A model generated the notes under the pieces. That model was not told where the DNA came from, searched no databases, and worked only from the letters and a program-made list of their open reading frames with translations. Below are positions 44,432 to 51,909 of a stretch of DNA of 64,000 bases, piece by piece. How positions within the stretch are numbered: position 1 is the stretch's first letter; each line of letters begins with the position of its first letter. The position numbers and the translations under genes are program-made. This DNA comes from an uncultured bacterium (lineage in GTDB: Bacteria > Bacillota_I > Bacilli_A > RFN20 > CAG-826): positions 1-64,000 of the forward strand of contig CASERQ010000001.1 of the NCBI GenBank assembly GCA_949290395.1, given 5' to 3'.

Positions 44432-45740
44432 TAAGTTTTTTAACATTGCTAAAGAAAACGGAATCAACGAAAGCGAAATTTCAATAAATAAAAGCACTTC
44501 TTTTTCCTTTTCTTTATTTAAAAAAGAATTAGTTTCTTACACTGTCGATTCTTCTAGAAAAATTTCTGCTAGAGGTATTTTTAATGGAAAAATTGGCTTT
44601 GGTTCTACCGAGGATGATAGCCCAAAAACAAGCGAGTTTTTAATTAACGCTATAAAGGAAACCGCTTCTTTAAGTGAATCACAAGACGAACCAATAATTT
44701 TTAAAGGCGCTGATAAATATAAGAAGAAAAATGTTTATTCAAAAAAGTTAGCAGAACGGCAAACAGAAGATAAAATTAAACTTTGCCGAGCTATCGAAGA
44801 AAAACTTACTGCTGCTGATCCACGTGTTTCTGATGTGCAAGTCGAATACCAAGATATCGAGTCAGAAAAAACTTTTGCAAACTCATATGGTTTGGTTCTT
44901 AAAGAAAAAGGAAACTATTTTATTATCGTTGCCTCAGTTGTTATTAAAGATGGCGACGAGATTAAGTCGAACTTAGATATTTTTTTAGAAACAGATCCAG
45001 AAAAGTTTAATATTGATGAATTCTGCGATGGTATTGTCAAAAAAGGTTTAGAAAAATTAGGTGGTGAATCCATTAAAGCTGGTAAATATAAAGCTGTTTT
45101 AGAAAGAGGCTGTGTCTCATCACTTCTTTCAGCACTCATTTCTAATCTTTCTAGCGAAGAAGTTCAAAAGCATTCTTCCAAATTTGAAGGACGATTAAAT
45201 CAAAAAGTTTTGAGTCCAAAAATTACTGTTTGCGAAAAACCAAATCTTAAGAACGTTTTCTTCTCTTATTTCGATGACGAAGGCGTTCCAACAAAAGATA
45301 AAGTTTTATTTGACCATGGTGTATTAAAAACTTACTTCTATAATTTAGTTACTGCTAAAAAAGATGGTGTCGAATCTACCGGAAATGCTTCAAGAAGCGG
45401 AAGCAAAATGGGAATTAGCTTTGCAAATATTGTGCTCAAACCTGGGAAACTTTCTGAAGGCGAACTCTTTGAAAAAATTGGTAACGGAATTTATGTAACC
45501 GATATACAAGGACTACATGCAGGTTTAAACTCAACTAGCGGAGATTTCTCATTACAAGCTGAAGGATTCCATATTGTTAATGGTAAAAAAGATAAAGCTT
45601 TAACTTTGTTCACTCTAAGTGGCAATTTATTTGAACTATTCAATAACGTTATTGCTGTAGGCAATAACTCTAAACTATTAATCTCATCCTTCAACGTACC
45701 TTCTGTTGCGTTTAAAAACTTAAAAGTTTCAGCAGAATAG
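44421..45740 (+). CDS. tldE: TldE/PmbA-like protease subunit
   Basis: A 439-residue partner of TldD. It has the same fold (RKISARGIFNGKIGFGST near the start; TDIQGLHAGLNSTSGDFSLQAEGF near the end) but no HExxxH, as expected for the non-catalytic half. It overlaps tldD by 11 bases and ends in a strong terminator. Confidence 0.93.
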   Translation: MIFNKFFNIAKENGINESEISINKSTSFSFSLFKKELVSYTVDSSRKISARGIFNGKIGFGSTEDDSPKTSEFLINAIKETASLSESQDEPIIFKGADKYKKKNVYSKKLAERQTEDKIKLCRAIEEKLTAADPRVSDVQVEYQDIESEKTFANSYGLVLKEKGNYFIIVASVVIKDGDEIKSNLDIFLETDPEKFNIDEFCDGIVKKGLEKLGGESIKAGKYKAVLERGCVSSLLSALISNLSSEEVQKHSSKFEGRLNQKVLSPKITVCEKPNLKNVFFSYFDDEGVPTKDKVLFDHGVLKTYFYNLVTAKKDGVESTGNASRSGSKMGISFANIVLKPGKLSEGELFEKIGNGIYVTDIQGLHAGLNSTSGDFSLQAEGFHIVNGKKDKALTLFTLSGNLFELFNNVIAVGNNSKLLISSFNVPSVAFKNLKVSAE

Positions 45741-45764
45741 TGCAGTTTTGCAGGTTTATTAATT

Positions 45765-45792
45765 AAAAAGAACGGTTGCCCGTTCTTTTTTT
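45765..45792. terminator. Bidirectional terminator between tldE and degV
   Basis: AAAGAACGG and CCGTTCTTT form a 9-bp stem around a four-base loop, with T7 on the plus strand and T5 on the minus strand. It reaches the stop codon of the DegV gene. Confidence 0.88.
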
Positions 45793-46660
45793 ATATCTTC
45801 TTTTCTTTAAGTATATATAAGATTCCAATTGTCTTTGGTCCACAATGAGCACTTATAACGCATCCGGCTATTGTATGGATAATTTTATTTCTATCAATAT
45901 ATTTTGACAATTCTTCAATAATATATTCATCTTCGCCATCCATGTGTCCGCTGTCAGTAACAAAGACTCTAGTTGTATCCATGTTTGGTAAATCATCAAC
46001 AAACTCTTGAATTTGTGCATTTACTGCTTTTCTATAGCCACGTGGTGTCTTGTAAACAGTTAATTTTCCATCAATAACTTTTGCAATTGGGTGTAAGTTT
46101 AAAGCGTGAGCAAATAACTTTGTCATTCCACTACATCTTCCGCCCTTATGTAAATAATCTAAGCGATCTATACAAAATTTAGCACTAACTAAAGGTACAA
46201 GCTCGCGTATTTTTCTAGCAATTTCATGAATACCCATGCCTTCATTTCTAAAATCAACCATCTTACAAACTAAAAGTCCGGTTCCGGTTGATAAATTTTG
46301 TGAATCAACAACTTCAATGCGGCCCTCAGGAAACTCTTGAGAAGCTAAAACTGCATTTTGATAGCTCGAAGACAATCCGCTTCCGATACCTGTATAAATG
46401 ATGTCGTAGCCTTCATCAATAAAAGGCTTAAAAAATTCAATAAGTTGATTAATGTTAGCCGCACCAGTTTTTGGCGTGTCTCCAACTTCTTCAACTTTTT
46501 TATAAAGCGATTCAGCGTTTAAATTAACACCATCTAAATAATCATTCTCATCCCCTTTAAAAGAGACATGCAAAGGTAAAATTTTAATATTATTTTCTTT
46601 TAAATATTCTTTGTCTAAATCACAAGTCGAATCAGCAAGTATTGCCACTTTGTTTGCCAT
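45791..46660 (-). CDS. DegV family fatty-acid-binding protein
   Basis: A 289-residue DegV protein with the normal opening VAILADSTCDLDKEY, the lipid-site motif TGAANINQ, TGIGSGLSSSYQNA and HKGGRCSG. It likely binds a fatty acid as a FakB-type carrier. I chose the ATG at 46660 because GGAGG lies eight bases upstream. A longer frame begins within that site. It is the second DegV paralogue of the window and closer to the family norm than the one at 28.2 kb. Confidence 0.92.
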   Translation of the reverse strand: MANKVAILADSTCDLDKEYLKENNIKILPLHVSFKGDENDYLDGVNLNAESLYKKVEEVGDTPKTGAANINQLIEFFKPFIDEGYDIIYTGIGSGLSSSYQNAVLASQEFPEGRIEVVDSQNLSTGTGLLVCKMVDFRNEGMGIHEIARKIRELVPLVSAKFCIDRLDYLHKGGRCSGMTKLFAHALNLHPIAKVIDGKLTVYKTPRGYRKAVNAQIQEFVDDLPNMDTTRVFVTDSGHMDGEDEYIIEELSKYIDRNKIIHTIAGCVISAHCGPKTIGILYILKEKKI

Positions 46661-46823
46661 TTTGACGTCCTCCAATAGTATTTATATTTTATCAATAATA
46701 ACGTATTTTAACATTACAATTTTTGACCAAGCAGTCATTTTTAAATTCGTTTTTATGGCACTTGATATTTTTTCTTTAAGTATCGAAAAAATTATATTAA
46801 ACTTTTGAACAAAGGAGTTTTAT

Positions 46824-47510
46824 ATGAAAAAGAAAAGAGAATTCAAACTCTGGAACGAATTTAAAGCTTTTATTTCCAGAGGAAACGTAGTCGATATGGC
46901 TGTTGGTGTTGTTATCGGCGGTGCTTTTAGCGCTATTGTTAATGCTTTAGTTAACATCTTATTAAGTGTATGTACTTGGGCTGTTCCAGGCGGCTTAAAA
47001 GGACTTGTAACTGTATTATTACCAACAAATTCATCCCAAACTGGTATTAATCCAGACATTGGTCTTGGTCAACAATTTGCTGCTAGTGACTTACAAGATT
47101 TAGCTTCCGCATATACAAATTCATTATATGCATCTAGCGGCACTGAAATTAGCGGTGAATTAGTCCAACAAATGAAGACAGAAATTTTATCAAAATATAC
47201 ACTCTATGGTTCAACATATGTATATAATGGAGCTGCTACAATTGATTGGGGCACATTCATTAATGCTATTATTTCTTTCTTAATTATCGCTTTAACTTTA
47301 TTTATAATTTTAAAAGTTTACACAACTCTTCAAAAGAAAAGAAAAGAATTACAAGCCAAAGCAATTGAAGAATATTACGAAAAACATCCAGAAGAAAGAC
47401 CAGCACCTGTTGTCGAAGAAAAACCAATTCCACAACCTACAGAACTTGAAGTTCTTCTTGAAATTAAAGATTTGTTGAAAGATAAAAAAGAAAATCCAGA
47501 AACAAAATAA
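46824..47510 (+). CDS. mscL: Large-conductance mechanosensitive channel with enlarged outer loop
   Basis: A 228-residue MscL; usual length is 120-150. Residues 1-50 are a standard amphipathic N-helix and first membrane helix (NEFKAFISRGNVVDMAVGVVIGGAF, ~11-35). Residues 144-168 are the second helix, and PTELEVLLEIKDLLK (205-219) is the normal C-terminal bundle helix. The outer loop (51-143) is about 90 residues, some three times normal, rich in Ser, Thr, Gln, Tyr. A Pro/Glu linker lengthens the C-terminus. AAAGGAG precedes the ATG. Confidence 0.93.
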   Translation: MKKKREFKLWNEFKAFISRGNVVDMAVGVVIGGAFSAIVNALVNILLSVCTWAVPGGLKGLVTVLLPTNSSQTGINPDIGLGQQFAASDLQDLASAYTNSLYASSGTEISGELVQQMKTEILSKYTLYGSTYVYNGAATIDWGTFINAIISFLIIALTLFIILKVYTTLQKKRKELQAKAIEEYYEKHPEERPAPVVEEKPIPQPTELEVLLEIKDLLKDKKENPETK

Positions 47511-47517
47511 AAAAACA

Positions 47518-47547
47518 CTCTAGGCAACTTACCTAGAGCTTTTTTTA
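47518..47547 (+). terminator. Terminator of mscL
   Basis: CTCTAGG and CCTAGAG form a 7-bp stem with a seven-base loop followed by T7. Confidence 0.88.
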
Positions 47548-47572
47548 TTTACTCGTTTTCTTTATTTGGTTC

Positions 47573-48829
47573 TTATTTTGTTTCGTTTTTTTCTTCGCTT
47601 GATTTTAGTTTGCTTAGTTTATAATTAATTAACTCTTTATAGCAATCTAGTTCGGTTTTGTTGTAACAAACATCTTTCAAGCTTTCATCATCAACTAGCG
47701 ATGGCTCCGCATCGATTAATTTCTTAGTAATCTTTACAGCTAAAGTCATTTCTCTTTCAATTTCGCCATTTGATAAATGATCATAAAATTTCTTTAAACG
47801 GTTAAGTGCGTATTTAACTTCGCTTTTACTTTTTTCGTCTAAACCAATATATAAGGCATAAACTTTAATAGCGTCGATTGTTTTACATCTTTTTACGATG
47901 TCTTTAGTTTCTTCATCTAATTCTTTATAAAGTTTTGTACCGGCCTCATTTCCTTCGGTTAAATAAACGCAAACAATTTTATTAAGAATTAATTCTCTCT
48001 TGGTGTTTGTAGTAACTTTTTCTGTTTTTAAAAGGCACGACTCGATAATCTTTAAAGCTTCTTCAAACTTATCTTCTTTCATGAGCATTTGAGCTGTAAA
48101 AAGATTAACACGGGCTGTGAAATCAGTAATTTCCTCAAAAACCTTGTAGCTAAATTCTTTATTGCCTTTAAATTCATTTGCTTGAATTTTTAATTGTTCA
48201 TTAAAAGCTTCAATGTTTATTTTGTTCTTTAAAGAAACTAATCTATAACCATCATTAAGAGTGTCAAGTTTAGCTGGGAAATAATCATAAAGTGCCATAC
48301 ATCCAGCAATAGTCGTAGAAACAATTAACCCATACTTAAAGACTTGAATTGGTGCAAAGTAACCATTACTGTCTTCTGGAGCAAGAGCGATTAAGAAATA
48401 CATTACTAAACCTTCTATTAAGAATAAAATAAGAGGCGTTAACAAGAAGAAAATTGGATTATTTTTCTCTTTTGCAGGTTCAATAATTGTTTCACCTGTT
48501 AAACCATTAAATCCTTTAAATCTAAATTTTAATTGGCCTTTTGTGTCGCTTTCTTTAAATTCTTTATAAAAATTGAATCCTAAAATATTTGTAGAAAGGA
48601 TTTTATAACCACCTATTTTGGCTCCAAGGATATGTCCTAATTCCATTAACAAAACATTTAAAATAACGCCAATTATTAATGCAACAATTATGAATCCGAT
48701 ATTTTGCCCTGTTTCTCTTCCTAAGAGGCCACTCTGCATTGCTGGTTGGATAACTAAAAAACCAACAAGCAAAACAATGCCTGCCATCAACAAGTATAAA
48801 ATATCACTAATTAAGTCTTCTTTTCTCAT
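47573..48829 (-). CDS. Degenerate M50-like membrane protein with helical repeat C-terminus
   Basis: A 418-residue protein. Membrane helices lie at about 8-30, 44-62, 120-145 and 160-180. The segment LLMELGHILGAKIGGY (~60-75) resembles the HExxH motif of site-2 proteases, but the first His is Met. A later DYFPAKLDTLNDGYRL recalls the second M50 motif (LDG). From ~200 on there are soluble helices resembling TPR repeats. I infer a protease-fold protein without protease activity. GGAGG supports the ATG at 48829. Downstream of TetR and the P-type ATPase on the same strand. Confidence 0.65.
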   Translation of the reverse strand: MRKEDLISDILYLLMAGIVLLVGFLVIQPAMQSGLLGRETGQNIGFIIVALIIGVILNVLLMELGHILGAKIGGYKILSTNILGFNFYKEFKESDTKGQLKFRFKGFNGLTGETIIEPAKEKNNPIFFLLTPLILFLIEGLVMYFLIALAPEDSNGYFAPIQVFKYGLIVSTTIAGCMALYDYFPAKLDTLNDGYRLVSLKNKINIEAFNEQLKIQANEFKGNKEFSYKVFEEITDFTARVNLFTAQMLMKEDKFEEALKIIESCLLKTEKVTTNTKRELILNKIVCVYLTEGNEAGTKLYKELDEETKDIVKRCKTIDAIKVYALYIGLDEKSKSEVKYALNRLKKFYDHLSNGEIEREMTLAVKITKKLIDAEPSLVDDESLKDVCYNKTELDCYKELINYKLSKLKSSEEKNETK

Positions 48830-48917
48830 ATTGACCTCCATTGCTTATCCAGCAAACGTGCGATAATCCGGAGTTGAGAGAAAAACTCAAATAACTTTCT
48901 AAATAACAAAGTTAATT

Positions 48918-49454
48918 TTATATGTTATTTAAGTATCCTTCAACAATTGATTTAATTACACCACCATTTAAGAATGCTTCTACTTTAATTTTAACGTCTT
49001 CTTTCCCATAACTGTCGTTTTTAAAATAGTTTAACATTAGGTTAGAAGCACCAAAACTTAAAAACATGCAAACGTCAATTCTAGCATCTACCGTAAGTTT
49101 TCTTTCGCTGCTTAAATATTTTAAAATAACTTTATAAAAATATGCATAAGTATACTCTTCTAAAATGTCTTTAGCTGAGGAACGCAAAAGTTCTTTATAA
49201 AAAACTTCATTATTATAATAAGCGTTTAATAAAACATCAATTGACTCATTAAGTGTCGCGTCTTCTTTTGCTTCAATCTTGTGATCAAGAATAATATCAG
49301 ATACAAGATCATAAATATTTTTATAATGATAATAAAATGCTTGTCTTGTGATCTTTAATTCGCTTGATAAAAGTTGAACGTCTATCTCATCAATATTTCT
49401 TGTTTCTAACAATTCTATAAACTTATCTTTTATTACTTTTTCAACATTTTTCAT
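48918..49454 (-). CDS. TetR family regulator
   Basis: A 178-residue regulator with a TetR HTH (IDVQLLSSELKITRQAFYYHYKNIYDLV, ~22-49) and a helical ligand domain. Its ATG overlaps the stop of the P-type ATPase gene by one base (TAATG), so it is co-translated with the ATPase and probably controls this cluster. Confidence 0.87.
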   Translation of the reverse strand: MKNVEKVIKDKFIELLETRNIDEIDVQLLSSELKITRQAFYYHYKNIYDLVSDIILDHKIEAKEDATLNESIDVLLNAYYNNEVFYKELLRSSAKDILEEYTYAYFYKVILKYLSSERKLTVDARIDVCMFLSFGASNLMLNYFKNDSYGKEDVKIKVEAFLNGGVIKSIVEGYLNNI

Positions 49455-51889
49455 TATTTTACAATCTCTTTCTTTGTTGTCTTAACCTTTATTAAGTATT
49501 TAATAATCCAAATTATTATAAAAATAATAAGGGTTATTGAAATCAATATTCCGAATAAAGCGCCTTGCATACTATTTAAAATTCTTGGTATGCCTCCCTC
49601 AAGTACAAGCCAATTAATACTATAAATGGACATTACAAAAATAACCGCAATTAAAATAATTGATAGCAATAAAACTAACCCTCTATATAAATTGAATGGG
49701 AAACAAACTTCAATAAGAACAAAAAGTGCAGCAAAAGAAATATAGTAAGTTGCTATTGTTCTTAAAGAATCTAAGGTCATTGAAGTATCTATTGAGTTTG
49801 TAAAATACATTACTATATAAAAAACAGCGACCGTTAAAGACATTACTACTCCTGGTGGAATAGCTTTCGCTAATATGTTCTTTATAAAGTTGCCTTTTAT
49901 TCTTTCTGAATTTGGTTCTAAAGCTAATAAGAAACTTGCGATTCCAATTGAACAAAGTTCCCAAGCGTAGAAAGAACCTGGTGCAAAAGGCCAAACAATT
50001 CCTGCAGTTACGCCAAAAATTAAGAAGAAGGTGTTCAAAATCATCGAGAATGAAGTTTTTACTAAAAATAAAGAGCAAGTTCTTTGTAAATTGTTAATTA
50101 CTCTTCTTCCTTGGCTTACAATGTTTGGAAGACCCGAGAAATTGTTGTCTATAAGAATTAAACTGGCTAAGTCCTTCGCGGCGTTTGCGCCATTTGCGAC
50201 TGATATTGAAACATCAGCCGCTTTAAAAGCCAAAATATCATTTACACCATCACCAAACATTGCAACTGTATGGCCGTTTTTTCTTAAAGCTTCAACTATG
50301 ACTTTCTTTTGCTCTGGAGATACTCTTCCATAAACATCATAATTTTCGACATTTTCTTGAACAAAATCATCACTCTTGTCTGTTAAAGAAATAGATTTAT
50401 CAGCGCCGTCCAACTTAACTTTTAATGCGATGTTTTTGACAGTTAATTCGTTATCACCGCTCAAAACTTTTATTTTTACATCATTTTGTCTAAACCAATT
50501 TAAAATTTCTTCTGCATCTTTTTTGATCTCATCTTCAATAAAAATAATTCCAATATACTTAAGATCATCAGGAATGTTTTCGTTTACTATCTCTTTATTT
50601 GAGTGAGCAATCATTAAAATACGCTCACCTTGTTTTGAATATTCGTTGATTTGATTTTTCAAAATATCACTATCATTAGTAACTTTGATAAAACCATAGG
50701 CACCAATAATAATAGTTCCAATTCCTTCAAAAGTTGCTCCAGAATATTTATAGCTTGAATCAAAATGAATTATGTTTTTTTCTTTATATTTAGAATCATT
50801 ACCGAAGTAATTTTTTAAAGCTACTGCAGTTGTATTATAATCATTAACCGCTCTATTAATGTTTCCAACCAATAAATGTATTTCGTTTTTATTGAATGGC
50901 GAATCTGATAAAACATTTAAATCTCTTACAAACATATTTCCCGTTGTAATTGTTCCTGTTTTATCAATACATAAAACATCTGTTCTCGCCAACATATCAA
51001 GCGAATACATATCATGAACAAGAACGTTTTTCTTTGATAAAACAATAACGCCACAAACTAAGGTTGTAGAGAATAATAAATACATGCCTGACGGAATCAT
51101 TGAAATCAAGGCGCCACATATTGGAGCAATGATATCAACGCCAATCATTTCATAATTTACATTGCCCGCAATTACGTTGTCATTTGTAAAACAGACAACT
51201 AGTATTTGTAGTATGCCTAAAACGCTAACAATAATAGTTAAATATTTAAAAATCTTTGTGATTTGCGTAAATAATTTTGATTTTGGAGCTTTAAATTGTT
51301 TCGATTTAAGACTTAATTGGTTGATGTAATTTTCTTCTCCAACCTTTTCAATAAGAACATAAACTTCGCCGCTTGTAATATAAGTTCCACTTAACAAATT
51401 GTCATCAACGCCTTTTTTAACTTTATCGCTTTCACCAGTCAAAAGCGATTCATTAACATAACAACTTCCTTTTAAAACTTTTGAGTCACAAGGAATGACG
51501 TCACTACTTCTTAAAATTACAATGTCTCCTGCTACAAGTTCATCATCGAAAAGCAAAACTTCTTTGGAATCTCTTATTACAGAATATTTAGATTTGTTAA
51601 GAATTGATAATTTATCGACAATTATTTTGGCTCTTATATCTTGAATAAGACCTAAAATAAGGTTTGCAAGAACAACAACCATAAAAACCATGTTGGACCA
51701 TTGGTTAAATATGGCAAGAATAACCGCGATAGAGATTAAAACTAAGTTAAAAAAGGTAAATAAATTTTTACAAATTATGCCTAAATATGTTGCGCTTTTT
51801 TTACTCTTAATTTTATTAATTCTACCTTCTTCGGTTAACTTAGAAACCCCTTCACTACTAAGTCCCGTTTTAAAATAATCTGGTAACAT
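49454..51889 (-). CDS. P-type cation ATPase
   Basis: An 811-residue P-type ATPase. It has the actuator motif LTGES (150-154), the phosphorylation motif DKTGTIT (Asp309), MFGDGVNDI and about ten membrane helices. The helix-4 motif is IPSGM instead of the PEGL of Ca2+ pumps, so the ion is uncertain (CtpE-like, perhaps Ca2+, Mn2+ or Mg2+). I chose the ATG at 51889 because GGAGGGGG lies right before it. It is 20 bases after an ABC exporter gene and overlaps the TetR gene. Confidence 0.9.
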   Translation of the reverse strand: MLPDYFKTGLSSEGVSKLTEEGRINKIKSKKSATYLGIICKNLFTFFNLVLISIAVILAIFNQWSNMVFMVVVLANLILGLIQDIRAKIIVDKLSILNKSKYSVIRDSKEVLLFDDELVAGDIVILRSSDVIPCDSKVLKGSCYVNESLLTGESDKVKKGVDDNLLSGTYITSGEVYVLIEKVGEENYINQLSLKSKQFKAPKSKLFTQITKIFKYLTIIVSVLGILQILVVCFTNDNVIAGNVNYEMIGVDIIAPICGALISMIPSGMYLLFSTTLVCGVIVLSKKNVLVHDMYSLDMLARTDVLCIDKTGTITTGNMFVRDLNVLSDSPFNKNEIHLLVGNINRAVNDYNTTAVALKNYFGNDSKYKEKNIIHFDSSYKYSGATFEGIGTIIIGAYGFIKVTNDSDILKNQINEYSKQGERILMIAHSNKEIVNENIPDDLKYIGIIFIEDEIKKDAEEILNWFRQNDVKIKVLSGDNELTVKNIALKVKLDGADKSISLTDKSDDFVQENVENYDVYGRVSPEQKKVIVEALRKNGHTVAMFGDGVNDILAFKAADVSISVANGANAAKDLASLILIDNNFSGLPNIVSQGRRVINNLQRTCSLFLVKTSFSMILNTFFLIFGVTAGIVWPFAPGSFYAWELCSIGIASFLLALEPNSERIKGNFIKNILAKAIPPGVVMSLTVAVFYIVMYFTNSIDTSMTLDSLRTIATYYISFAALFVLIEVCFPFNLYRGLVLLLSIILIAVIFVMSIYSINWLVLEGGIPRILNSMQGALFGILISITLIIFIIIWIIKYLIKVKTTKKEIVK

Positions 51890-51909
51890 TAAATCCCCCT
51901 CCAATAAAG

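Noticed and set aside
46755-46808. 17-codon ORF upstream of mscL
   Set aside because: It overlaps the likely mscL promoter, has no ribosome site and resembles nothing known.
48873-48889. Hairpin TTGAG/CTCAA downstream of the TetR gene as a terminator
   Set aside because: Stem is only five bases and no T-run follows on the minus strand.
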